This document shows, in pieces, positions 47,303 through 59,300 of a stretch of 59,347 nt of DNA; position 1 is the stretch's first letter, and each line of letters begins with the position of its first letter. The notes below the pieces were generated by a model. The model ran no database searches, had not been told where the DNA came from, and was given only the letters and a program-made list of their open reading frames with translations. Location of the stretch: IMG/VR virus record IMGVR_UViG_3300044646_000633, positions 1 to 59,347 of that record; one strand, written 5' to 3'. This DNA is from a virus. The position numbers and the translations under genes were made by a program.

Positions 47303-50300
47303 ATGCCACTCGTCTTTCCCGATCAGCCCGCCTCGAAGGCAGCCGCGCAAACCGCCTCTGACGCTGCCCAGGTGGCGGCGCAGGGGGTGATGCCTCAGAA
47401 GACCCAGCAGCCGACAGGCCGGCTCGTGTTCCCGCAGGAGCGGGAGCGCACCTGGGGGCAGGCCGCGGCCGACACTGGCGTGCAACTGGCCGAGGGGGTC
47501 AACACCATCCTTGGCGCGATCCCTTCGCTTGTGGCCCCGGATTCGAGCGCGGCCGGGTTCTTCCGTGACAACGCGGAGTTCTGGCGCAAGAAGCAGTCCG
47601 CACCGCTGCAGGTCCGATCGGACCTCGCCAACGTCGCCATCGACAAGGCCGGCGAGGATGGCGTCATCGCCCAGGTGCTCGAAGCCGCATCGCAGTATTC
47701 GGACGACCCCGGCCTTGCGGCCCGCTTCGTGGTCACGAACCTGCCAAGCATGATCCCGAGCATCGGCGCGGCCAAGCTCGCCCAGGTGGCGACGGCTGCG
47801 CGCACGGCTGCGGCGGTGAAGGCCGGCACCATGTCCCAGGCTGCAGCGACTGCGGCCGGCGCGGCTGCGGCCACCACGGCGGGCGGCGTGACCAATGCGG
47901 CACTAAACGCGGGCGGCGCGCGGGGCGAGTCCTTCGAGGACATCAAGCGCACGCTGCTGCAGCGCGGGTACTCCGAGGAGGAGGCCACCCAGCGCGCCCT
48001 GGACGATTCGCGCCTGCCGGCTGCGGTCGGCGGCGTCACGGGCTTCATCAGTGGGCGCACGGGCCTGGAGTCTGCGCTGTTCGGCGTGGGCGGCACCGGC
48101 AACGTGGTGCGGCGCGGGGTCGGGAAGACCCTGGCGGAACTGGGCGGCGAGCAACTGGAAGAGGTGGCGCCGAAGGTGGCGACGAACCTCCAAGCCGGCC
48201 AGTACGACAACCGGCCGCTGACGCAGGATGTCGGCCGCACCATCGTCGAGACGGCCATCGGGTCGGGTCCGCAGTCGGTCGTGGCCGGTGTGTCCGAGGC
48301 CCTGCGCGGCGACCCTGCGGCGCCCACCGGCACCCCGGCGCTTGCGGGGCAGCCTCCGGCTCCGGCACCGGCACCGGTGCAGGCCCCGCCCGCACCGCCC
48401 GTAGCCCCGGCCGGCACCATCGTCCCGCCCGCCGGTGGCCCTGGCGCCCCTGGTGCTGCAGTGCCCCCGCTGGTGGACCCGGCCAACATCCCGCCCGAGC
48501 TCGACGCCCAGAACCGCGACCGCACCCGCCCGGCCAGCGTGCTGCAGATGCAGAGCATTGCGCAGAGCCCCGACTACCTGCGCCTGGGCCCGTCCAGGTC
48601 GCCCGACACCGGGGCGCCGATGGTGTTCGCCCAGGGCGACGACACCAGCGTCATCCCCGACGTGGCGCGCGGACGCCAGGACATCGCGGTCATGTCCGAC
48701 GGCCAGCGCGTTCCCTTCACCTATGCCGTGGTCGATGCGAGCCTGCTGCAGCCGTCGAACTTCGCCGACGGCACGCCCAACCCGCTGTTCGGTGACGAGA
48801 CGCCCGGTCTCATCAAGGCGCTGAACAACGGTCGCAGCGCCGGCCTGCGTGCTGCCTGGGCGCAGGGCACGGCATCGGGCTACGGCACCGACCTGGAAGC
48901 CGACGCCGACCAGCACGGCGTGTCACCCGAGGCCATCCGCTCCACGCGCAACCCGGTCTTGGTGCGCCTGTATTCGCAGGCCGACAACAAGCCCAACATG
49001 GCCGCGCGCAGCCAGGGGCAGGGCCTGGGCATGTCGCCTGGGGAACTTGCCCGCCAGGATGCACCGCTGATCGACGGTGGCCTTCTGGCCGTGTGGCAAG
49101 GCGGGGATGTGGCGGACACGCGCAACCTGGACTTCGTGCGTGGGTTCGTCGGCCGGCTGCAGGGCACCGGCCAGGACCTCGCCGGGATGATGACCCAGGC
49201 CGGCACGCTATCGCCGGACGGACGCAAGCGCATCCAGGCCGCACTCGCCCAGGCAGCCTACGGTGACGCCGACCTGATCGGCGAAATGTTCGACTCCACG
49301 GACACCGACATCAAGGCGATCGGCGAAGCGCTCAAGCTCGCGGCGCCCGAGTGGGCCGACATGCGCGACTCCGCGCGCAGCGGGGCGATTGACTCGGCTG
49401 CGGACATCACGCCAGCCCTGCTGGATGCGGTGGCCATGGTGCGCCGCGCGCGCCAGCAGCGGCAGAGCCTGTCCGATCTCGCGCGTCAGACCGACATCAC
49501 GACGGGCCAGGCGCCCGATCCGATGGTCCTGGGCGCGCTGCGCCTGCTGTACGGCGGCGAGTACCTGACTCGACCGATGGGTCGCGACCGCATGGCCGAC
49601 CTGCTGCGTGAGTACACGCGGATGGCCAAGGGCATCACGGCAGACGCGGGCCTGTTCGGGGACGCCCCGACGCCGTCGGACGTGCTTACCGCATTGACGA
49701 AGGAGGACACCGATGGACAGCAGCAACAGCCTGGCGCAGGCCAGCCAGCCCAGCAACCCAGCGCAAGCAGCCAGCAACCCACTGGCAGCGGCGATCCTCG
49801 GGGCGATGCTGGTGCGGGAGGGTCAACGGCAGTTCGACCCGGCGACAGCCAAAGCGGGGCACAACCTGCTGCGGGTGGCGCAGGACCACTGGCCAACGAC
49901 AATCCCGCAGGGCAAGCGCCTGCCCCAGGTGTAGCGCCTGCAGCGCCCGCACCGGGCACGCGCAGCAATGTGGCGGCGCCCAAACCGGCTCCGGCCCCAG
50001 CGCCCGCTCCCGCTTCTCCTCCCCCGCCCGCGCAACCGGAGGTGAATGCCGCGCCCGCTGCGCCGGCGAGGGGAGGGGACCCTGCTGTCAGCCCCAACAC
50101 CGTCTTCACCGAGGACGCTGCGGCGGCTGCCCGTGCGCGCCTGAAGGCCAAGCTGGGCCGGCTGAACGCTGGCATCGACCCCGAGACGATGCTGGACGGC
50201 ATCACGCTGGCGGGCTACCACATCGAGCGCGGCGCGCGGACCTTTGCGGCCTACGCTCGCGCGATGGTGGACGACCTGGGCGACGCGGTGAAGCCCTACC

Positions 50301-53300
50301 TCGTTTCCTGGTACTTGGCCGTGCGCAACGATCCGCGCGCTGCGGACTTCAAGGCCGACATGGACAAGGCCGGCGCGGTCGAGGATGCGGACCTGGACGC
50401 GCTGCTGGCGGACAAGGGCAAGGCCGAAGCGCCCGGCTCGCTCCCAGCAGGATGGACCGAGGCCCGCCCTGGCGGCATGGCCACCAACCCGGACCCCAAG
50501 AAGGGCGGCATCGTTGACGTGGCGCCGGCCACGGGCGGGTGGTTCGCCATCCCGAATGACAGGGCCCTGACCAAGACCAAGCTCGAAGGCTTCAAGTCTC
50601 GCGCCGATGCGTTTTCGGCCTTGGAGCGCGCGGTCGCGCAGGCGTCATCCCAGCAGGATGCGCCATCCCTCAACACCCCCTCCGGCCGCGCGGTCCTGGC
50701 CCAGACCATCGCCGACCGGTTCATCGGTGGCGACGGCTTCAAGACCATCATCGAGGCCCGAAAGTTCATCGCCGACGCCACGGGCGAGAAGATCGAGGCC
50801 GGCACCCAGGCCGCGAAGCTGGCCGACGAGGCTATCGAGATGGCCGTGGTCCTGGCCGGGCGCGAGATCGTCCAGGCTGCACGCGCGCAGGGCCGCGACG
50901 ACGGCGTGATCTACGACCGACTGGTGAACCTCTACGGCCTGCAGCCGACGCTGGGTGTGCGCACGTCCACCAGCGTGCGCGAGCAGGCCTACAGCACTCC
51001 CGTGCCCTTGGCCTTCCTGGCGTCTCGCCTGGCCCGGGTCGCGCCCGACAGCACTGTAGGCGAGCCTACGGCCGGCAACACCATGCTGTTGATCGAGGTC
51101 GATCCCGATCGGGCAACGGTCAACGAGCTCAACGCCGACCGGGCAGCCAACGCTCGCGCGCTGGGCTTCACCGTGACCACCCACGACGCGGCACGGCACC
51201 AGCTTGCGCCCGAGAAAAGCCTGGACCGGGTGATTGCCAACCCCCCATTCGGCGCCGTCAAGGACGACAACCGGGAAACGGTGGTGTTTCCGGTGGCGGC
51301 CAACTACGGCACGCGCGAGATTGACCATGCCATTGCCTTTAAGGCCCTGGACGCCATGAAGGACGACGGGTCGGCGGTTCTGATCCTGGGTGGCGTGGAC
51401 GCATCGAACGACGAGGCGATCCGCGAGGGCTACCGGGGCAAGAGCAAGCGGGAGTTCTACTTCCGCCTCTACGGCCTCTACAACGTGGTCGATCACTTCA
51501 CGGTCGATGGCGGGCTGTATTCCAAGCAGGGCGCGGGCTACCCTGTGGACGTGGTCGTCATCCGAGGCCGCGGCAAGGCGGCTCGCGCGATGCCGGCCGC
51601 TGAACTGCCCAAGAGGTACGACACCTGGGAAGCACTCAAGAAGGAGAAGCTGGATGGATCAACCGAAGCAGGCGCCGATGGCATGGTGCCCACCGGGGGT
51701 AGCACCGGAACTGGCCGGGGTGATGGTGCCCAAGGGCAGCAGCCTGGAACCGGGGGACTGGTGGATGGCCCTGGCGGACAGGGTGCAGGCGATGGTAGAC
51801 GAGGAGCCGGACCCGGACGAGGCGGCAACGTGGGCGGCGAAGGCGCTGGGCCGCCCGGGGCTGCGGGACAGTCAGGACGCCGGGGAGGTACTGGTACAGC
51901 GCAACCTGGAGCTTCGCAACGCCCTGACGCTGGACGTGACGGGGCAGCCCAAGCACCCGTTCCCGGCCAAAGTAATCGCCGAGGCGGCGGCAACGCGCAA
52001 GGCGATGGAGGAAACCGACCTGGAGACGTGGGTGGAACTGGCGGCGGCCAGGATCAACGGGTAGGGTCCGGGCTCAGCGACCGGCGCGGCCAGGAGCAAG
52101 AGACCGAGACCCAGGTGGCCTACGCGCCCCAGTCGGGCGCCGCGTCAGTCGGAACCCTGGTGCCGCGCGCCATGCGCGACTCCATCGCGGCATCGCTCAA
52201 GCGGGTGGCCGACTCGGTGGGCAACATCGACGAGTTCGTCGCGCAGAAGCTGGGGTTTGACCCCGAGACGCTGCGCGCAAACTTCTCGGCCGAGCAAGTT
52301 GACGCGCTGGCCTTGGCCATCGTGAGCGCGGAGGCCGGCAAGGGCTTCATCATCGGCGACCAGACGGGCATCGGTAAGGGCCGCGTCGTGGCGGCAATGC
52401 TTCGCTACGCGATGCGCAACGACAAGGTGCCGGTCTTCGTCACCGAGAAGCCCAACCTGTACGCGGACATGATCCGCGACCTGGACGACATCGGCATGGG
52501 CGACGAGTTGCGCCTGCAGTCGAGCAAACCGCTGATTCTCGTCACGAACAGCAGCGAGCCCATCCCCTACGTCCTTCAGCGCAAGATCGGCGAGGACGTC
52601 GTGGAGACGGAGCACTCGCTGCGCGCGCCCGGGGCTGGCGCCGACCTGGAGAAGTTCTTTGACAAGATAGCTGGCGACGGGGACATCGGGCCTTACAAGG
52701 TCGTGTTCACCACGTACAGCCAGCTTCAGACCGTCAAGGGCAAGATGACGGCGCGCATGCGCATGGTGCAGTCCCTGGCCGATGGCGGCTACATGGTCTT
52801 CGACGAGAGCCACAACGCGGGCGGGACGCAGATCACGCAGCCACGCACCAAGACGGACCGCGACGCAGCCAAGGCCGGCGAGACCACGACAGGCCGCTCC
52901 GGCTTCGTTCGACAGCTTGTGCGCGCATCGTCGGGAAGCTTCTTTTCGTCGGCCACCTATGCCAAGCGGCCGGACGTGATGGACCTGTACTCCAGCACGA
53001 ACATGATGCTGGCGGTGGACAAGCCCGCCGACCTCGCGCCCGCGATCATACTGGGCGGCGTGCCCATGCAGCAGATTGTGGCAACGATGCTGGCCGAGGA
53101 TGGACAGTACATCCGGCGCGAGCGCACCTTCGCGGGCGTGACCTACGAGACCCGTCCGATGACGGTGGACCGGCGGACGGCCGAGAACATGGCGCAGTCC
53201 ATGCGCATGATCCTGGCTTTCTCGCGGGCCAAGGATGCGGCCGTCAAGTCGATGAAAAGGGAGTTCGACCGCGAGGGCGCCGTGCTGGGTGTCATGGGCG

Positions 53301-56300
53301 GCGAGAAGACCTCTGTGCAGGGCGCCAACTTCGGCGCGATCATGCACAACCTCATCGACCAGATGCTGTTGTCGCTGAAGGCTCAGCAGTCGGTGGACTT
53401 CGCCATCGAGCGGCTGAAGGCCGGCGAAAAGGTCGTGCTGACGGTGGCCAACACGATGGGTTCCTTCCTGTCGGACTATGCCGAGGACTTCGGCATTCGC
53501 CCGGGCGAGCCGGTAACGCTCAGCTTTGCGGACCTGTACCAGCGTTACCTTGAGAAGCAGCGCATGGTGCGGATCAAGCGCCCGGGCGGACCCAAGGAGG
53601 GCACGCCATACCGCCTGACGGACAAGGACCTGGGCCCCGGCCTTGTGGCCCAGTTCAATGCGGTGGGCGAGTTCATCCGCGGCGCTGGGTTCGGTGCGGC
53701 ACCTATCTCGCCCATTGACTACATGCACCAGCGGCTGCGCGATGCCGGCTACAAGACCGACGAGATCACGGGTCGCACGATGACGGTTAGCTACGGGTCC
53801 AAGGTGCCCACGCTCGCCTCGCGCCGGGCCAACATCAAGCAGCGGCTGGCGGCGATCCGCGGGTTCAACGGCGGCACCGTTGACGCGATCATCCTCAACC
53901 AGTCGGGCGCCACGGGCTTGTCTCTGCACGCCTCGGCCAAGGTCAAAGACCAGCGCAAGCGGCGCATGATCATCGTGCAGGCCGAGAAGAACATCGACAC
54001 TCACATGCAGATGCTGGGTCGAGTGCACCGCACGGGTCAGGTGATTACGCCGGACTACACACAAGCCATGGCCGACATCCCGGCCGAGGCCCGGCCGGCG
54101 TCGGTGCTGCTGAAGAAGATGGCCAGCCTCAACGCCAACACCACGGCCAGCCGCAAGAGCGCGGTGACGGCCGAGGGCGTCGTGGACTTCATGAACGACT
54201 ACGGCGGCCAGGTGGCCGCGGAGTTCCTTCTGGAGAACCCCGAGGTTCACATGGACCTGGGCGGCAACAAGGTGATTGAAATACCGGACGATGCCACGCA
54301 GGCCGACGAAGATCTCATCCGCAAGCTGACGGGCTACATCCCAATCCTGCCCATTGACCAGCAGGAGGCCGTCTACCGCGACCTGGTGGACCGCTACAAC
54401 GAGTTGCTGGCGCGCGAAAACGCCATGGGCTCCAACAAGCTCGAAGCCGCGGCGCTCGACCTGGGAGCCAAGACCGAGAAGCGCGAGCAAGTCACCGCCA
54501 AGCGCGAGAGCCCGGTGCCGTCGCGGTTCGCCGAGCCGGCTTTCATGGAACAGGTAGACGTGGCGCGCACGGTCAAGCCGTTGACCAGGGCCGAGGTCGA
54601 TGAAGCCGTCGCCCAGGCTCTGGCCGGCAAGACGCCGGATGCGGTGGCCGAGGCGATGGTCCAGACCATCCAGCAGCAGGCCCGCGATTACGCCGACCGC
54701 GTGCAGGCCCTGCGGGTGAAGCAGGGCGCAGACACGGATGCCGACGAGCGCGATCGCATGCTGAGCGAGATTCAGACGATCCAGGCACAGAAAGACATCC
54801 TGCTGGACCACATTCGCGGCCTGCAGATTGGACAGGCCGTTACGGTGCTGGACCAGAACCAGGCCGCGACCTACGGCGTCATCACGTCCGTGGTAGGCAC
54901 TGGCAAGACCAAGAACCCGGTGGCCGGCTCAGGCTGGAGGTTCAAGATTGCCCTGGCCAACGGCGAGGCCCGCTCGATCACTCTGAGCGCGTCGCAGATC
55001 AACAAGCAGTTCACGATCCGCCCGGAGCGCGGCCAGGTGCTGACGCTGGACCCCCGGACGAACGACGTGGCGTCGATGTCGATCAGCGACCTGTTCGACG
55101 CCTACGGGACTGGCAACATCCGGCGCGAGAAGCGATGGATGGTCACGGGCAACCTGCTGGCGGGCTTTGCCTCGTTCTCCGGCCAGATCATCACCTACAC
55201 CAAGGACGACGGCTCGACGGCGCAGGGCGTGCTGATGCGTCGGGGCTTCGACTACGAAGAGCGCAAGGGTGACGCCAAGGCGACGCTCCAATCTGCGGAC
55301 ATGATTCGCAGGTTCTTCACCGAGGCCGGACGCAACGCCATGATCGGCACTCCCGATGGCGTGCTGCGCGTGAAGTGGATGGGCGGGTCATACCCCGCTG
55401 AGTTCGAGGTCTCGTCCTCCAAGCGCGCGGGCGGCACGTTCTTTCTGGATCGCGGCCTGACGGACGCTCTGGGGCGCGACTTCACGAAGTCCGGCCAGGT
55501 CATGCGCGTCGCGGTGACCGAAGACGACATGATGAGCGCCCTGGTCTACCTGATGACCGAGCGCGATGACGTCAGCCTCGAAGCGAAGACGAACAAGGAC
55601 ATCGCGCGGCGCCTGCTGGGCCTGCCCGATACGACCGATGCGCAGCAGAACCGCGTGGCCCGAGAAGAGGGCGCTGTCTATCGTGTACGCGAGCAAGGCG
55701 ACGAAGCGCGCGACATCCCGGCCGACCTGTTCCCCGACACCCTGGAGTCCCTGGAGCCCACTGCGGCAGATCCGCGCGTGCATCGCAAGCGGCGCAGCCC
55801 GGGCGGTGTGCCGGTGGCGGCTGCGGACGAGAAGCCCACCGCAGTCCTGGCCGTGCGTGAAGACCCGGCCATGCCCGGGGTCTACCACCACTCCAGCCAG
55901 CTTGTGCAGGTCGGCATCCGCGATCTGCCCGTGTCCAAGGTCACGAACTGGATGGAGGCATCCTCGGCCCTGGCGTCGCTGGGCAAGTTCGCAGTGGAGC
56001 ACTTCGATGCCTTGGTGACGGATGCGTCTGGCAGGCCGCTGGCGGTCATCGGCGCCTTCAAGGGAGCGGAGGCGCAGGCTTCGGTCTATCCCGGCGTCGT
56101 CTTGGCCGAGGCGCTTCGCATCGAGGGCGCGGCCCGCGTATGGGGTGTTCACAACCATCCCAGCGGGAATCAGGAGTTGTCGGTTGCCGACCGGCGCCTG
56201 AGTGAGTCCATGCGCATCACATTCGAGCCATCGTCCGTGCAGTGGATGGGCATTGCAGCGATTGGTGAGGGTCGCTTCCAGGCCTACGACGGCAAGGCCG

Positions 56301-59300
56301 TCACCGAGGGCGTGCTGGTGGAAGGCAAGACCGTGGCTCGCGTGCCTATCGTCGAGCGCACGATCCAGCGCATGAACGTGGGCATGCCAATCCTGTCCTC
56401 GACCGCAGAAGCCAAACGGGTCATGGGCGCGTGGTCCAACAACAAGCCCGGCCTGCTGTTCGTGTCGAACTCCAACCAAGTCACCGCCTGGGTGCCAGTC
56501 AAGCCCGACGACATGAAGGTGCTGCGCAAGGATGGGCGCTTTGAACGGCTGATGAACTCGGCAACGCAGGCTGGTGCGCGGGGCGTGTTGATCTCCAACC
56601 CGAATGGCGTGATGAACCTCGCCACACTCGACAACATCGCGTCCGCGCTACGCATGGCGGACGTTCGGGTGCTGGACGTGATTGACCCGTCGCAGCCAAG
56701 GACGCTCTCGGAGCAAGGCCTGGGAGCCAGGAACGATAGACCGGTGTTCTCCCGCACGGACATGCCCGCAAAGGGCATGACCCGGGACAACGCCCAGCGC
56801 ATCGCATCCGGCGCCGTGTCGGCCTGGAAGAACAAGCCACGGCTCGTGGTGGCGCGCAACATCCAGGACCCCGCGGTGCCGCAGGCGCTGCGCGACGAGG
56901 ACAAGCGCCAGCGCGCGGGCGGCGCGACGGGTGAGGTCAGGGGCACCTTCTACCAGGGCGCGATGTACCTTTTCAGCGACCACCTGGGCTCCGACCTGGA
57001 CGTGATCGAGACCGTCTTCCACGAGGGCCTGGGCCATTACGGTCTGCGCGGCCTGTTCGGCAACGCGCTCGATGCGGTGCTGGACATGATCAACCTTGCG
57101 CGGCCCGATCTGATGCGCCCGAAGGCAGCGGAGTACGGCGCGGATCTGCGCAACTCGGCGCACCGTCGCTACATTGCCGAGGAAGTGCTGGCCGGCATGG
57201 CGCAGAGCGAGCCCACGCTGGGCTTCGTGCGCAGGGCGATTGCCGCGGTGCGGACATGGCTGCGCACCAACGTGCCCGGCCTGGAGAAGCTGCGCCTGAC
57301 CGACGCCGAGATCATTCGCAACTTCATCTTGCCGGCCCGTCAGTTCGTGATGCGGGGCCAAGCCCAGGCGGGTGCCGGCCGCGACATGGCGGCGGCGTTC
57401 CAGCGGGCGCAGGCGACCGACTCGCAGGCTTTCAAGCGGTGGTTTGGGGCGTCGAAGGTGGTGGACGATCAGGGCCGCCCGATGGTCATGTACCACGGCA
57501 CCAGTCGGCCGGGCTTCACTGTGTTCGACAGGCTGAAAACGCTGGAGTGGCGCAGCCCCTCGATGGACACGGTGGGCTCTTGGTTCAGCAACAACCCAGC
57601 AGACGCCGATGGCGCTGGCCTGTACGCGGCCGGTGGCAATTCGGCTCTGTATCCCGTCTACCTGAGCATCCAGAACCCGAAGGTCTACCGCACCTTCAAC
57701 GACTTCTTGCGACACATGCACAAAGCGGCCGGTCGCCCCATGCCTGAAAACGCTCCAGGCCGAGGATCGACCGAGGAGCTGCGCGCGGAACTGAAAGCCG
57801 AGGGCTATGACGGCATCCAGTTCTGGCAGACCGCCAATGAATCGCTGATGGAAGACATCCGCGAAATGCAGGACGCAGTGAAGCGCGCCAAGGACGAGGA
57901 GTTTTCGGTTCCGCGAGCCCAGAGGCAGCCGTACACACAGAAGCGCGAGCGCCTGGAGCAGACTCTCAAGTCAATGCGCAAGGAGCTTGACGAGTTTGGC
58001 AGCAGCACGGAGTTCGATGGCCAGCGCGTGTTTGTCGCTTTCGAGCCCACCCAGATCAAGTCAGCCATCGGCAACAGTGGCGCCTTCGACCCGGCCAACG
58101 CGGACATCCGCTTCAGCCGCGTAAGCACGCCTGCCCGCAGTCCCCTCGGCTTCTTCAGCGCCCTGGCGCGCAGCTTGGGCGACATCAGCATGGGTGCTGC
58201 GCCGACCCAGGGCTGGAAGGAGGCTATCAAGGGCCTGGTGAACAAGGGCGCCGTCAAGGCCGATGAGGTCGAGTGGTCAGGCGTGAACGACTGGCTTGAC
58301 CTGCAGCAGGGCAAGGTAATGAAGGCCGACGTCCTGGCGTACCTGAATGCCAATGGCGTGCAGGTCGCGGAGACGGTGCTGGGCGGATCGCTGGACGACG
58401 CTCTGCGCGCGATGCGCCAAGAGCGCGACGACATCGAGGCGCGGCTGAACGCACTGGGCTTTGAAATGCGCGACGAATACGGCGAGGCTGTCCTTCACAA
58501 GCGCGTGAACGGCATGGACTTCGTGTGGGAAGACGGGCAGTTTGTGGACGAGGACGGAGAGCCGCTGGCCGACACCGACGCTGAGGCGCGCGACTTGGCC
58601 ATCCAGTACGGCATGAGGACCGACGAACTGGAGCGGGCGCGCGAAAACCCCGATGGGGAGGGCCGCACCAAGTACGGCCAATACACCCTCCCAGGCGGCA
58701 CCAACTACCGCGAGGTGCTGCTGACGTTGCCACCATCAAGCAAGCTGACGCCCATGAACCGCTGGGTGGTTGTTGATGAACGGGGCAACGTCGCTGCGTC
58801 ATTCAACAACCGTCAAAGCGCGGAGGACGCACGCGAGATTGCTGCGCCCGGTTATCGAGTAGAGGAAGTGTTCGACAAGCAGGACGTTTCCTACCGAAGC
58901 AACCACTGGGACCAACCCAACGTCATCGCCCATGTCCGCATGAACGACCGCACCGATGCCGATGGCAAGCGCGTGCTGTTCGTCGAGGAACTGCAGAGCG
59001 ACTGGGGGCAGGAGGGGAAGAAGAAGGGCGGATTCCAGCCGACTCCGGCGCGCCGCGCAGAGATCGACGCCATCATGGCGGAGGTTGACGCAGCCGGCGG
59101 CATCCACAAGATCGACCCGAATGGCGAACTGATGAAGCGCGCCCGTCAGGCGGGCGATGATCTAGTTCGATCCAACGTCCCAGCCGCCCCCTTCGTCACC
59201 AAGACCGAAGGTTGGTTGAACCTCGCCCTCAAGCGCATCATGGTCATGGCCGCAGAGGGCGGCTACGACAAGGTGGCGTTCGTCAACGGCGAGCAGTCTG

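Noticed and set aside
48435-48824. Third nested gene in the first Pro/Ala linker of the giant protein
   Set aside because: The frame is Arg/Pro-rich, lacks a Shine-Dalgarno and looks like a shadow, unlike the two accepted nested genes.
52145-54811. 888-codon minus-strand open frame opposite the helicase
   Set aside because: It is a mirror frame of the helicase region, rich in His, Arg, Leu and Val without domain pattern, a usual by-product of GC-rich coding DNA.
55388-57721. Minus-strand open frames opposite JAB, zincin and ART regions
   Set aside because: Shadow frames of strongly patterned plus-strand domains.
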